Counted from the first letter of the stretch, positions 21,415 through 33,254 are shown. The stretch is DNA of 64,000 nucleotides from Erinaceus europaeus (GCF_950295315.1 NC_080168.1:64503838-64567837); one strand, 5' to 3'. The notes: a model not told the origin generated them from the sequence alone. Made by a program: numbers and translations.

Positions 21415-22734
21415 GCAAAGGTGACTTTTGCTTCTACCAAATGACATTTGTTCCTGTCTTCCTTTACCCATAAGGGGGTGATAGGCAAAGTCACACATTT
21501 GCAAACTGCCAGCCTGTTTAGTTCCCATCTAGACCTTCCTAAAGGTTGTCCTGCTTTCCCTCCTAGTAGACAGGACGACAGTGCTGCTTCCCAGGGCCGA
21601 GTATCTACTGGGCTGCCACCTAGTGGCAGCACCCAAAGTGGCTGGTGGATTTAAGGCCTTGCTAGTAACATTTCAGCTCCTGATGGAGAGTGCCAGCACA
21701 GTCTAGGCAGATGGTGGGAATGCCTTTTAATAAATGACTCTGAAACATATGTCTCTTCCATCCTTTTCTGGGTTGCAACCAGTGGGGGAATTAACCCTGT
21801 GAACTATTGAAGTTTCTTCCAGTTTTCTTTTTATGTGGTTTAAATTAGGAAGCAAATAAGAACTTTGAAACTCTGGTAATTTTATATTAACATGGCACAG
21901 ATGACAACAGGAAAGTCTTCAGTATTTAATGACGAAAAGACATTAGAGGTTTACCAAAAAGAGTAAACATCGATGTACATGCGCATTATGGTTAAAGTTT
22001 TTCAGTTGGGAAATGCAATTTTTTCTTCACTACTCTGTTATTTTGTTAGCAGAAACATCCTAAAGCAGATCATCAGATAATCCTCAGGGACCAGAAATAG
22101 GATGTTTTGTCTTTGAAAAGTATATAATATTTAATATAAGAGAGAGTGTGGTTCTTGATAATGAGCACATTGAAAGTCAATGCGGCATGAAATAGGATTC
22201 ACTCCCTCATTTAAAGTTGTTCTATGAGAATGGGAAGTGGTCTTTTCTTCTGAAGAAATGGCAGATCATCCACATCAAACCAGTGTACGATGTTTTTGAG
22301 TCTGGCTCTGTGAATTTCCCCCTTGTAACTGTTTATGTGTATCAAGTTGAAAAGAGTAAGGAACAGGCTTGTCTGGGTTTTAAATTCTCAAACAATGCCT
22401 CAAAGGGATTCATGGTTTGGGGAAGGAAGAGGGAGACACTGGACTCAGATTGCCTGTTGCCTCCCATTCTTACTCCGGAGCACTGAATACAGCGTCTAAC
22501 TCCTAGTGACTAGCCTTAGCTCTCACTAACACAAATGAGGAGAGTGTGTGGCAATAAAGTAGGCTGCTAATTATAAAACAGTTTTACTCACAAGTCTCCC
22601 ACCAGCTCAGTGTGTGTGTTCGGGGTGGGAGGATTTCTGTTTAAGATGTTGTGTGTACAGTGATTGACATCTGTCTCCAAAAATTTCCACTGAGAATTTA
22701 TTTACTTTTATTTTTAAGTCATTTTTTATTTGAT
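21415..22734. other. intergenic, no gene seen
   Basis: AT-rich unique sequence without splice-bounded open frames I would believe. An 89-codon frame at 22,217-22,486 has no recognisable family. Confidence 0.5.
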
Positions 22735-22937
22735 GTGTATTTTTAAATTATTGGGGGATTAATGTTTTATAGTCGACAGTAAATACAGTAGTTTGTACAT
22801 GCGGAAAATTTATTATTGGATTTATTTTGGGGTGTATGTGTGGGGAGCAGAGTAGCATTCTGTCATGTGGTATAGAGAAACAAACCCACCTGCAAAGTGT
22901 ATGCTCTACCTACTGAGCCATCTTTCTGGCCCCAGGC
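22735..22937 (-). repeat. L1 3' end fragment followed by SINE type D
   Basis: 22,735-22,830 matches the L1 3' UTR (ATTGGGGGATTAATGTTTTA). 22,840-22,937 ends with CTACCTACTGAGCCATCTTTCTGG, a reversed tRNA-like head. Confidence 0.65.
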
Positions 22938-23361
22938 TTTGTAATTATGAAGAGATGGTGATTGCCTGAGGAAGTTGGAGCCTGTCCTTTTTACAGACCT
23001 AGATCTGGACAGATGAGCCCCAGAAGGGAGAAAGAGCACAAGGCAGGCCAAGAACTGAGGCTGGTGGGGAAATGACAGCCTACTGCAGGGGGAGGAGGCA
23101 TTGGTGATATGCGGTGTGTGTGCCCCAGGAACGAAACTCACCAAGCCTACCAGCCCCAGGGCATATGCTCCATAGTCCCACACACCTCCCTCCTGCCCTC
23201 CCTCCCTCTGGTCCTCTTTCACATGGCTCCCATCATCTCCCCTGACCACCCAGGAGAAAGTGTGGACTCTGGTCAGCCTCCTTGAGCAGCCCCCTCTCTG
23301 GAGCAAGCTCATCCTTTCCCCTGAGCAGAAGGCTTGGCACATAGGAAGCACACAGGCAGCC
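22938..23361. other. intergenic, no gene seen
   Basis: No recognisable feature. A 162-codon minus-strand frame spans it but has no family resemblance and runs into a SINE. Confidence 0.5.
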
Positions 23362-23490
23362 TGGGAAATGGCACAATGGGTGGAACACTGGATTTGTAGG
23401 CATGAGGTTCTGAGTTCAATCCCTGGTACCTACAACGGACATCAGACTGATGCTCTGTTCTCTTTCTCTCTCACTAATTAACATTTTTGT
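23362..23490 (+). repeat. SINE type D, intact example
   Basis: GGAAATGGCACAATGGGTGGAAC head, GAGTTCAATCCCTGGTACC box B, AGACTGATGCTCTGTTCTC 3' part. It serves as reference for the LTR-split copy at 15,490-16,110. Confidence 0.75.
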
Positions 23491-23874
23491 CCTTTTAGAA
23501 AATACTCCGTGTCTGCTGCCATTATTGTTGCTTTTGTAACACAATTAAAGTTAATTCCTCATTCTCTCTGCCTGAGGAAGTTTCTGGAACTCAATATTCT
23601 AGAAAGATTATTTTTTATCTAGCTTTTATAACTATGAAATCTGTCAACTGTCTAAACAATATATAGGATCATAGGATGAGTGCCCATACATGCAACTTCA
23701 GAACAAAAACTTTGTAAAGGCAGCTGAGGCACCTTGAGGTGTTTTGGTTTCTTGGTTATTGTCTCAGCTCAGCTTTTCCCAAGACATTTCTTGGAAGTGA
23801 CTTCTATGGGGTGTGCTATGTGAAGAGGGTTTGAGGATCAGGTTGAATTGGTTTGGGAAGTAGTAAGGGTTTTA

Positions 23875-24715
23875 AAAATAATTTTATTTGGGGGGAGGTT
23901 AATGGTTTACAGTACAGTTGTTAATACATGAGTACAATTCCTCATCTCTCCAAAAATAGATGCCTGCAGAACACTCCCATCTCCAACTTAGATCCTTTTT
24001 CCCTATCATGCATTAGGACTTCAACAGCCTCTCCACCCCCTCCTTTCTGTTCCTTCTCCAGAACACTCAGTTCAAATTTTGCTTTGTATTTTCTCTTTCT
24101 GTCTTCCCTCTTAAGTTCCAACTATAGGTGAGATTATCCATTATTTGTCCTCCTCTCTTAACACAATATTTTTAAGTTCCATTTAAGATGATGCAAAGGA
24201 GATAACTTCATCATTTTTAACAGCTGAGCAGTATTCCGTTGTGTATGTATACCACAACTTTCTTAGCCATTCATCTATCACTGGGCATGGGCATCTGGGT
24301 TTCTTCCAAGTTTGAGCTATTACAAATCGTGCTGGTATGAGCATAAGTGTACATAGATCTCTTTGGATAGCTTTCTTCATTTTCTTTCAGTAAATCCCTA
24401 GGAGAAAAACTGCTGGATATTTATGTTCTGAGAAATCTCTGGACTGTTTACCACGAGATTTGGACCAAGTTACATTCCCAAGAACTGTATAGAAGGGGTC
24501 CTTTCTCCTCCAACATCCTCCCCAGCGTTTGTTGTCACTATCTTTTCTGATGTGTGACATTCTCACAGAGTGAAGTGGTATCTCATTGTTGTCTTTATTT
24601 GCATTTCTCTGGTAAGCAGTGATGTGGAGTATTTTTTCATGCCCATTGGACTTTTGGATCTCTTCTTTGGTGAAGATTCTGTCCATGTCCTTGCCCCATC
24701 TTTTAAATGGGGTTA
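23875..24715 (-). mobile_element. L1 3' end with ORF2 C-terminus
   Basis: On the minus strand, the frame at 24,183-24,380 keeps residues such as FVIAQTWKKPRCP and EWLRKLWYTYTTEYCSAVKN, characteristic of the end of L1 ORF2p. Upstream sequence to 24,715 continues ORF2 with frameshifts. The 3' UTR extends to about 23,880. Confidence 0.9.
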
Positions 24716-25929
24716 TTAATTTTTGTGGTTGTTATTGTTGTTGCTTCTGAAAAGTAGTAGGTTGTTAGTAAAATAAAACAGGTAGTTTTCTGCAGGGTAA
24801 TTCAATGACTCCCAAGCTAACGATGACCCACCATATCCTCTACTATTCCACATAGTCCTTGAAGTTCTCACCACTGGCCCCATTTTCAATTCATGTCTTT
24901 TGGGACCATCTGTGTTGCAAAGAATTTTCAGATACATGAATCTGTGTAACACTGCCTCAGTCACTCAAAATTATTAGTTACCTAGTCGTTTTCATGACAA
25001 TCAAGTAGGATGGACTCATTGTAACAGTAAAAAACAAAAAGCAAAGCAAAAACCACCTTTAAAAACTTTATTCTCTCCGAGTTTCCCCTGATGCTGACAG
25101 TGATTAGCAGTGCTCAGTGTAACGTTTGTCATGGCACCACCTCTCAGATCTCCCCTGGAAAAAGCAGGGGGTAGAGTCAGCTCTAAGGAGGCCCACCTGG
25201 CTGCCACAGTGCTAATTTAGTAACGACTGAAGGTCTCTCTCGGTGCTTTCCAGATGTCACACTGATTAATGCTGAGATGGGGCCTGAGTGCTGATGTCAC
25301 CAAAGCTGGAGTCCGGCCACACCTTCCTTATAAATCCCGTCGTTTCAAGGTTACGCTGTGGTCAGAGTCTAGGTCAGGGATGCTCTGACAAATTGGAACG
25401 TGGTGGGGGAAAAAGTCTTGGAAGCGTAGGTCCTGAGCTATGATTTAAAGAGGAGAAACTTGTGGTTTGGTCGTTGTTCCATAGATCTGGAAAAAGAAAA
25501 TAAAAGTTGTGTGTGGGGGGGTTTGCCCAGGGCCAGGAGAAGCAACAGCTATGGAAGGAGCCACAGAGGGTAGACTCGGCTGGTCTGGAAAGTAAAGGCA
25601 ATGTTAGCAGAGGAGAGGGTAGGCCGGGCGGGAGTAACTTGTGAAAGATGTCTTTGGACATGTGTGTTTGACTCAAAGCTGGCGTGAGGCCACAGGCCAT
25701 TAGAGGACACTGTCGGAACCACGAGCCTAGGCAGTACACGAGCATCCTTTCCATAGCAGGGAGTACAGACCCTGTGATCTCTCTGGAAACCAGAGAGTGC
25801 TTGCTGAGTGATTGGTTGTTGAATTGTATTGTTTGCTGTGGACAACACAGCTCAAAGAACCTAAAACCGGGGCAAGTGAGGGGTTTGTCTGAGACTTCCT
25901 GTAGGCAAATTGAGGGTCGCCATCATTTC
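24716..25929. other. intergenic, no gene seen
   Basis: Unique-looking sequence. The stretch around 25,210-25,360 is moderately GC-rich and could be an old conserved non-coding element, but nothing in the sequence proves it. Confidence 0.5.
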
Positions 25930-26060
25930 GTAAGCGAAGTCACTCACCTGGATAGTACACCTGTTCTGCTCTGCATGCAACCCAGATTTGAGTGGGACCC
26001 CACCAGATTAGAGGACCTTTTAGTGCTGTGGTCTCTCTCTCTTTCCCTCCCTTAAAAAGT
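25930..26060 (+). repeat. SINE type E, decayed
   Basis: CACTCACCTGGATAGTACACC and CTGCATGCAACCCAGATTTGAG, then TAGTGCTGTGGTCTCTCTC. Confidence 0.6.
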
Positions 26061-27569
26061 CAGGCTGGAGTGGATGAAGTCCCAGTGATGACAAAAATTG
26101 AAAATACTCATGTAATAATAATTATATAGAGATACAAATGCATAAACAAATACACATGCACAAATCACACAGGCACATCCACACAGACTTCCACATGTCG
26201 GGTCTACAGTGAAAGAAGTCAGGTAGGTCACATCTTTTAGGGAGCCAAAACATCTGGAGGTAACACATCCATACCCATTCAGCAAGATTTTCCTCAGCCC
26301 CTAATACTAGCCAGCCAGTGTCATGTGCCAGTGGTGGAACAAAAGATTCCATTCTGTGGTCTGTTGGACATAGAGAAATTAATTAAAACACACAGTGTTA
26401 GAAGAATAAGTGTAGGGTAAACCCAGGAATCCAGCACTGGTAGTGGTGGTAGCTGCACAGGGAGTTCAGACATCACTGAAAGTGAGAAACATGTAGCAAG
26501 TTGTGTGTCCACAACATGGGGGGTATGATTGCTCTGGAGGGATCATTTAAGTAAGCATCACTAGTGGGGTTAGGTGAGGCCCCAGGAGCATGTTTAAATT
26601 ATAGGAAGGAAGGATGAAGTTCTCTACTCCTAGGAGACTGAGTTTAAAGCTGAGCAAGTGTCCAGAAACTTCCTGGTGCTTCAGGAAACCAAACACGCTC
26701 ATGCAAAAAGAGAGAGACTCTCAGCTGCAGTCCAGAGTGCCTCAGAGGTGGGGGCAATGCTCTACTGCAGATGCTTCTTTCTCTGTTGCAGAGGCTATTC
26801 ACAGAGGTGGAAGCAGGGTCTGGAGAATTCTCTCTTGTCTTGGAGAAACAGGAGATGGCTTCTGGATAGAAGACTGGGCTTTTGAGATTGTAAGATTGTC
26901 TGATTTTCTGGACCATGATGGGTTTTCCTTCCTTGTAATGAATTTGGAGCTCTGTTTTTTGCTCTGGAGTCAAAATACAAGAGGGAACAAGGCTGCTTTG
27001 AGTCTTGAGGCTGTCCCATCTCCTGAGCTTTGGGGCCCTGAGGCATTTTCCTAAATTTCTGCAAAGCAGCTTCCAAAACACAATGGGAAAGAGACTTTTG
27101 CCAGACCCAGTGTCTCCATGTCAGGTGTCCCCATCGCTCCATGGCTTTGTTTGCTAAATCTTGTCCCTTGCAGGTCTGAAGACTGGTTATCTTTTGAGAC
27201 TTTCTTGTTACTAAACTTGGAATGCACCTTGGATGTCACAGAGAAAGTGTTCAGAAGCCACAAGGAGAAGCTGGTTGAGACATCCCCTAGCAGGCCATCC
27301 CCCAAGGAAAAGACAGCTTTTCCTTGGCATCAGTGCTGAGTAAAGTGGAATCTTGGTGTGGCTGGAAGACCTGACCTGCATCAGTTCTTAGAGAATCCTT
27401 CCTCTTTGCCTGAGACCTTGGGCTGGAGCTCCCAGCATGGATGCTTCTGGCCCTCTGGCCTTTGGCCACACAGGAACTGTATCCTCATTCTCTTGGGTCC
27501 TTACATGTGGGCTGCAGATCTTGTATATAATCTCTGTCATCACAGGAACCTGCTCATCCTTTGTTGTAT
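26061..27569. other. intergenic, no gene seen
   Basis: Repeat-poor for this window. Overlapping open frames of 115-146 codons occur on both strands at 26,614-27,142. They have no recognisable domain or flanking splice sites, so I do not call a gene. Confidence 0.5.
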
Positions 27570-27650
27570 TCATTCATTCATTCATTCATTCATTCATTCA
27601 TTCATTCATTCTTTCTTTCTTTCTTCCTTTATTTCTTTCTCTCTTTCTTT
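27570..27650. repeat. (ATTC)n-(CTTT)n microsatellite
   Basis: About ten ATTC units followed directly by imperfect CTTT/CTTC units. Confidence 0.95.
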
Positions 27651-27654
27651 TAGA

Positions 27655-27808
27655 TAAAGACAGAGACACAGAGGCAGAGAGAGATATAAAGAGATAGCTA
27701 GAGAGAGAGAAACCCCACAGCACCAAAGGTTTCTTCAATCTAGTGGGGGCCAGGCTCAAATCTGGATGGGTCATATACATGGCAAAGCAGTGCACCATCC
27801 AAGTGAGT
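27655..27808 (-). repeat. SINE type E
   Basis: GACAGAGACACAGAGGCAGAG body, CCCACAGCACCAAAGGTTTC, AGTGCACCATCCAAGTGAG head on the minus strand. Relatives lie at 37,800, 59,526 and 61,040. Confidence 0.7.
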
Positions 27809-27839
27809 CTTATTTATCCTCACAACAACTCTCAGCATC

Positions 27840-28010
27840 AGCAGGGAGATAGCTCACCTGGGAGGACACTTGTTTTGTCATGTGTTCGTCCCAGGTTCAA
27901 GTCCTGGGTACACCACATGGGAGTTCTCTAGCTTTGAGGGGAGCTCTTCTCCCTCTCTCTTTCTGTCTGGAAAAGTTGGTCTAGAGCAGTGCAGCCCCAA
28001 CAATAGTAAT
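27840..28010 (+). repeat. SINE type E
   Basis: GGGAGATAGCTCACCTGGGAGGACAC head, CAGGTTCAAGTCCTGGG box B, CTGGAAAAGTTGGTCTAGAGC 3' part. Confidence 0.75.
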
Positions 28011-28307
28011 AGCACCAAAAATAAGTAAATATGAATATAGAATAACTAAATAAATAAATATTATATTACTACTGATAAACATAAGTCACTTGATTTGTGG
28101 CAGTTTATTTAGATGTAAAGTGTATGGCACAGACTACATATAACACATATGTACTATGTGTGTAGCATATGTAATATATACCATTAGTTCTAGTTCTCTG
28201 GTGGGCCCAGACTCACACAACCACCCTGGATTGTTGGGTCAGTCAGGGGGTTGGACAGTGCTTGAAGAAGCAGAAGTCAGCCTGAGTTGATAAAAACCTT
28301 GTACCTG

Positions 28308-28522
28308 GGGGCCAGGCAGTGGTGCACCTGGTTAAGCACCCACATTATAATGTGCAAGGACCTGGGTTCAAGCCCCTGGTCCCTACCTGCAGGGGGAAAG
28401 CTTCATGAGTGGTGAAGCAAAGCTGCAGGTATCTCTCTGTCTCTCTCCCTCTCTGTCTCCCCCCTCTCAATTTCTTTCTGTCTCTATCCAATAAATAAAT
28501 AAATAAATAAATAAATAAATGA
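28308..28522 (+). repeat. SINE type B with (AAAT)n tail
   Basis: GGGGGCCAGGCAGTGGTGCACC head, GGTTCAAGCCCC, ATCCAATAAATAAATAAATA tail. AAAACCTTGTACC before and AAACACCTTGTACC after look like imperfect target-site duplications. Confidence 0.9.
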
Positions 28523-28634
28523 TAAAAAACACCTTGTACCAAGGAGAGAGGGGCCAGGACAGTATAGGAACTGCAAGACTCACAAATCAGTTAGAATTCA
28601 TTTTGACCTTTTATAACAAGAGTTATGTATTCTT

Positions 28635-29030
28635 TTCCCAAATCACTTTATTAGGGGGGCAGTTAATGGTTTACAGTACAGCTGTTGCAACATGGGTATG
28701 ATTTCTTACTCCCTGTGAGAGGGGCTTGTCTGCAGAACACCCTCAGCTCCAACTTCTTCTTCTAGCGTTTGCCCTTCTTCCATAGCCAGTCAACAGGTCA
28801 GGTTGAAAGCTGTCAGGAGCTGCTTGTTGCTGGCTTTGAAAGTGACTGGGATCCATGTGGCTTCAGTCGGCTAGGAAGGATCGTCAGTGCTCCAACTTAG
28901 GTCCATTTCCACTTTCATGAACTAGGACCCCATGCACTCCAGTCCCTTCCTATCCTCCTCTTCCAGAGTTCTTTGCTCTACTACAATATACTACATTACA
29001 AATTTCATGTTGTGTCTGTGTTTTTCTTCC
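28635..29030 (-). mobile_element. L1 3' UTR fragment(s)
   Basis: GGGGGGCAGTTAATGGTTTACAG at the start matches the other L1 3' ends. A related segment follows to about 29,000 with a foreign-looking piece between (about 28,770-28,890). Confidence 0.65.
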
Positions 29031-29086
29031 TTCCTTTTTCTTTTTTTCTTCCTTCTTTCCTCCCTACCTTTCTTTCTTTCTTTTTC

Positions 29087-29142
<56 letters not shown>

Positions 29143-29147
29143 TTCTT
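29027..29147. repeat. (CTTT)n microsatellite
   Basis: Imperfect CTTC/CTTT that becomes uninterrupted CTTT after about 29,088. Confidence 0.95.
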
Positions 29148-29149
29148 CT

Positions 29150-29412
29150 ACCACCTTGCTCATCACTGGGGCTTTGTGCCTGCACAGTAAATCCACTGCT
29201 CCTGGCAGCCATTTTTCCTATTATGTTTCCCCTTTACTTGATAGGACAGAGAGGAGAAGGATATAGAGAGGGAGAGAGTCAGAGAGATATCTGCAAAACT
29301 GCTACACCACTCATATGGCTCCCCCCACCTTTTAGATGGGAAGTGGGGGCTTGAACCCAGGTCTTTGCACATGGTAATATATGTGCTTAACCAGGAGCAA
29401 CATCTCCTGTTG
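29150..29412 (-). repeat. SINE type B with tail module
   Basis: CATCACTGGGGCTTTGTGCCTG module, CTTTACTTGATAGGACAGAG, GGGGGCTTGAACCCAGG, head remnant CTTAACCAGGAGCAACATC. Confidence 0.8.
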
Positions 29413-29427
29413 TGGCCCCTACCATTG

Positions 29428-29441
29428 TTTCTTTCTCCTTC

Positions 29442-29507
<66 letters not shown>
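29428..29507. repeat. (CTTT)n microsatellite
   Basis: About 17 CTTT units, placed exactly where the A-tail of the next SINE (29,508-29,825) would be. Confidence 0.95.
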
Positions 29508-29825
29508 TGCCTCCAGGGCCTGCACTCCAAATCCACTGCTCCTAGAAGCTATTTTTCCCCTTTTGTTGCCCTTGTTGTTTTATCATTATTGTTGCTATTA
29601 TTATTGTTGTTGTTATCGCTGTCATTGTTGGATAGGACAGAGAGAAATCAAGAGAGGAGGGGAGATGGGGCGGGGGAGAGAAAGAAACCTGCAGACCTGC
29701 TTTACCACTTGTGAAGTGACCCCCCCTGCAAGTAGGGAGCTGGGGGCTCGAACTGGGATCTCTACGCCAGTCCTTGCACTTTGTGCCATGTACGTTTAAT
29801 CTGCTGTGCTACTGCCCAGCCACCC
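29508..29825 (-). repeat. SINE type A with tail module
   Basis: GCCTCCAGGGCCTGCACTCC module (shortened), linker, body, reversed box B GGGGGCTCGAACTGGG, and a head ending GCTACTGCCCAGCCACCCC. Confidence 0.85.
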
Positions 29826-29894
29826 CCACCATTGTTTCTTAAGTTCTGCTTATGAGCAAGATCATCATGAAGGAATTATGTTAGATGAGATAGA

Positions 29895-29906
29895 CCTTTA
29901 TTTTAA

Positions 29907-29946
<40 letters not shown>

Positions 29947-30125
29947 GAAGAAAGGAGAGAATGAGGAGAAGAGGGAGAGACGGGGAGGAGGCAGAGGAGG
30001 AGGAAGAAGAGGGAGAGGAGCACTACTGGTCTCTGAAACAAGGTGATAGCAGGGATTAACCCCGGGGAACTCTGGGGCTTCAAGTCTGCAAGTCTGGTGC
30101 TCTACCACTGTATATCTCCCTGTCT
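29895..30125 (-). repeat. SINE type D with (GA)n
   Basis: The GA tract (29,908-29,945) grades into GAGGAGGAAGAAG, then CACTACTGGTCTCTG and a head ending GGTGCTCTACCACTGTATATC. Confidence 0.6.
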
Positions 30126-30129
30126 CTTG

Positions 30130-30335
30130 ACTTTTTTTTTAGTTTATTGTCTGGCAATGAACCCAGGACCTCCAGTGTGCAAGATACCATGGAGCGAGTT
30201 CCTGCCCAGGGCTCCTATTTGCCTGTTTTTCTTGGGGCCCACAGTGAGAAGGAGACCCCAGGCAGTGCCCATGGTGCCATGTAGGTGTTGAACCCTGGTC
30301 CTGTGCATGGTTAGGCTTGTGCTCTCTGATCAGCT
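30130..30335 (-). repeat. decayed tRNA-like SINE fragments
   Basis: Reversed box-B-like strings GGCAATGAACCCAGGACC and GGTGTTGAACCCTGGTCC occur about 130 bp apart, suggesting two degraded copies. Confidence 0.45.
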
Positions 30336-30686
30336 TTCTGCTGTCTCGTCCCATGTCGTGTAAAAGCAAACAGTGGTGCAGCTCTGCCTGGATGCCCTGC
30401 AGCTTGGGAAGCAGAGATGGGCAGCTGGTTCTGGGCAGCCTGCTGGTGGGGATGGGGAGGCCGCACAGTGAGTCCTGGCGCTGTGGAGCAGGTTCCAGGG
30501 GAGAGCAGGGGAGAGGCTTCATCTCCAAGGTGGTCTGCCGAGCCCTGCTCCTTCCAAAAAGTGGCTCTCTGTATAGCTTTACACACCAGCCTGCCAGCCT
30601 CCCCCAAACTGGCCACCCTCCTTTTAAAGCAACAGCTGCTCATTCATGGCAGCACGCAGACACCTGGACAACTTGGCTGTGCGTGC

Positions 30687-30737
<51 letters not shown>

Positions 30738-31163
30738 TTTGTGTGTGCTCGTGCACACACTTTCAGGTGGACTCCAAGGTCACAACAGCCCTGGGGAGGC
30801 CCTGAGGTATGTCAGCTGGGTACACAGTACCTATTAGGAGCATGTTAAGGTGCTCTCAGCCCCAGCACTTCATGAGTCTCCAAGTGCCAGAACTGTCCAC
30901 TCTGTCCTCCTCGCTCCAAGCCCCTCAGAGCTGCCCCTCAGAGCAGCTGCAGGGCTAGGTCAGATAGGCTGACCTGAGCAGGCAGAGCTGAAGCTTCTGG
31001 GGAGTGGACACAACCTCTGTATCCCTTCTGGGGCTAGGAGGAAGCACCAGAGAAGGGGTACACTGTCTCCTCCTGAGTGACCAGCACCTAGTGGGCAACG
31101 AATCCACTATCTGTTGACCTGTCCACATGTTAGCTAGCTTCTTTCGTCTAATGTCCTCACTGC
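30336..31163. other. intergenic with (GT)n
   Basis: GC-richer unique sequence. A GCGT/GT microsatellite occupies about 30,679-30,750. The open frames crossing it are low-complexity and not credible genes. Confidence 0.6.
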
Positions 31164-31165
31164 TA

Positions 31166-31246
31166 TTAGGTTGTCGGACAAGTCATGATGCATTTTTGCA
31201 TCAAAAAACATAGGAAAAATACATCATGACTTTCTTGACCACCCAA
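31166..31246. mobile_element. mariner-like 81-bp palindromic MITE
   Basis: The left end TTAGGTTGTCGGACAAGTCA and the reverse complement of the right end, TTGGGTGGTCAAGAAAGTCA, are near-identical inverted repeats of about 35 bp. TA dinucleotides flank the element (31,164-31,165 and 31,247-31,248), the mariner target duplication. Size and palindromic layout match MADE-type mariner-derived elements. It has no coding capacity. Confidence 0.9.
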
Positions 31247-31248
31247 TA

Positions 31249-31958
31249 TGATGCTGGAAGATGGAACTTACCAGAAGCCAAACAAGATGTCTTCATTCAA
31301 AGAGAGGCACAGGAGTCAAACACAGGATGTTCACTCTCTCCATGGAGCCATCCCAAACTCTCAGTTCTTGGGGAAGAGGATGATGGGCAGGCAGGCTCTC
31401 AGGATACCCTGGTGTCTGGTGTCTGTCACCTGGGAATGAGTTGCTGTGACACAGCTCTGTACCATGTCACTTTACCATCTACAGAGTTCTCTGAAAATGC
31501 AGGCTGAGCAAGAGCAAGAGTCCCGGGAACCCAGGACCACTCCATCAGCATGGCAGCATTTATCAATTTGTGGAACATGACACCCCACCAGGCCACTTCC
31601 TCGATGCTTCCTGGCAGCACCCTGATGAGATGTGGCCATCAGTCATGCGCTTGTGTGGAAGATGGGTGGGGGATTCTGAATTTCAGCCTCCAAAGGCACG
31701 TGGATTTGGGGACGGGGATGGGGAATGGGAGCTGACCCCCAACAACCCATTTTTCAGGGGTGACACATTTTGTATTTACCCTCATTTGTAAATGCTTTCC
31801 AGCCTGGGAGGAAAAGGAACTCCCTAGAAAGGGTCTGGTTTTGCATGTATAAGGATGAGCCATCAGAAACTCACTCTGAGAAGGAAAAGCTTGCAAGTGC
31901 TAAGAGATGATGGGCCAGGCAGGTGGGGGGGCCCCCTCAAGCCTCCATCTAGAGGAAA
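31249..31958. other. intergenic, no gene seen
   Basis: Unique-looking DNA with overlapping short frames on both strands and no recognisable product. Confidence 0.5.
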
Positions 31959-32042
31959 GAAAAAAGTGGCTACCAGGAGCGGTGGAGCTGTGCAGGCACT
32001 GAACCCCAGCAATAGCCCTTGTGGCAAAAGAGAAATAAAAGG
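31959..32042 (+). repeat. SINE tail module fragment
   Basis: TGGCTACCAGGAGCGGTGGA ... GAACCCCAGCAATAGCCCTTGTGGCAAAAG is the 3' module of types A/B with no body attached. Confidence 0.75.
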
Positions 32043-32189
32043 GAGAAATGTTTTCTTCTTCCAGCATGTGTAAGCACTCTTCCAGTCATATTTCACCATT
32101 TGTTTAATAAACTGAATGTAAGATAAAATTGAAGCTGTGTTTTGCTTTGTTCTTCTTGTTGGACATTTTATAAGGTATGAGAGAACTCT

Positions 32190-32320
32190 TATTTATTTTT
32201 TATCATTTTATTGGGGAGAAATAGTGGTTTATAGGACAGCTGTTGGAAACAGGTACAACCTCTTATTTCCCTGGAGTGTCTTCATATCACTCCCATCACT
32301 CACAATTCTATTCCACAGTT
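32190..32320 (-). mobile_element. L1 3' UTR fragment
   Basis: TTTTATTGGGGAGAAATAGTGGTTTATAGGACAGC corresponds to the start (minus-strand end) of other L1 3' UTRs in the window. Confidence 0.6.
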
Positions 32321-32339
32321 GGTTTTAAATAGTATTTTA

Positions 32340-32550
32340 TTTTTTAAAAAATGTTTATTTATCTATTTATTATTGGATAGAGACAGAGGAATTGAGGGGG
32401 GGAGAAAGACAGAGAGATAAAGAGACACTTGCAGCCCTGCTTCACTACACGTGACGTTTTCCCCCTGCAAGTGGGGACCAGGGGCTTGAACATGCAACCT
32501 TGCGTACTGCAATGTGTGTGCTTAACCAGGTGTGCCACTGTCTGGCTCCT
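32340..32550 (-). repeat. SINE type B
   Basis: TTTATTTATCTATTTATTATTGGATAGAGAC, body, GGGGCTTGAACATGC, head ending GTGCCACTGTCTGGCTCC. Confidence 0.88.
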
Positions 32551-32895
32551 TAAATAGTATTTTCCACTGAAATTATTTCTTGGAAAAGGCCATTCCGGGG
32601 CTGGGAAAACTTTTTTTTTCAAATTAATCAGATTTATTTGATGTATAAAGTAAGGAAAGACTAAGAAATGATAGGGACATATTAAAACAACACAAGGACC
32701 ACTGAAATGGAACTCCCCTGGCTTAAATTTAGAACTATTTGAGCCCTAAAACACATCATGTGGGCTAAGTGGTGGTGCACCCACTTTTAGAAAGATTGAC
32801 TCTCTTTGTCCTTGTACAATGACTCTGGAAAATTAAACAGCTGCTTTACTCAGTGGGCTGGCACTCAGAATAAACGATGGAAAGAAAGCAAAGGG
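32551..32895. other. intergenic, no gene seen
   Basis: AT-rich, nothing recognised apart from a possible SINE head scrap at 32,760-32,785. Confidence 0.5.
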
Positions 32896-33075
32896 GGCCA
32901 GGTAGTAGAGTATCTGGTTGAGTACACACCTTACTATTCACAAAAACCCAGGTTCAAGCCTCCAGCCCCCCACCCGCGGGGGAGGAACTTTATGAGCAGT
33001 GAACCAGGGTTGCAGGTGTCTTTCTCTCTGTCCTATCAAATTAAAAAATAATAAATATTTAAAAACTTCTTTAAA
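32896..33075 (+). repeat. SINE type B, shortened
   Basis: GGGGGCCAGGTAGTAGAGTATC head, GGTTCAAGCCTCC, CTTTATGAGCAGTGAACC, then TCCTATCAAATTAAAAAATA. Confidence 0.85.
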
Positions 33076-33254
33076 AATAAAGTTGAGGTGTCTGATAATG
33101 CCTTCTCCTCCAAAGATATCTTCAGTTTCTCCATGTTTATCAGAGACAGCTGCCTGCATCCCAGACTGAATGTTATTTAACAAGGATGGAGACACTGATG
33201 CTGACTTCAGCATTTCCAGGATCCAGGGCACCCCATATTTATGTATGTAGTATT

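Noticed and set aside
26614..27142. Overlapping 115-146 codon frames on both strands in repeat-poor DNA
   Set aside because: No family resemblance, no consistent frame or splice sites; both strands are equally open, which argues for chance.
29027..29507. Arrays of regularly spaced short repeats (possible CRISPR-like pattern)
   Set aside because: They are CTTT microsatellites and SINE tails; there are no repeat-spacer units and the genome is mammalian.
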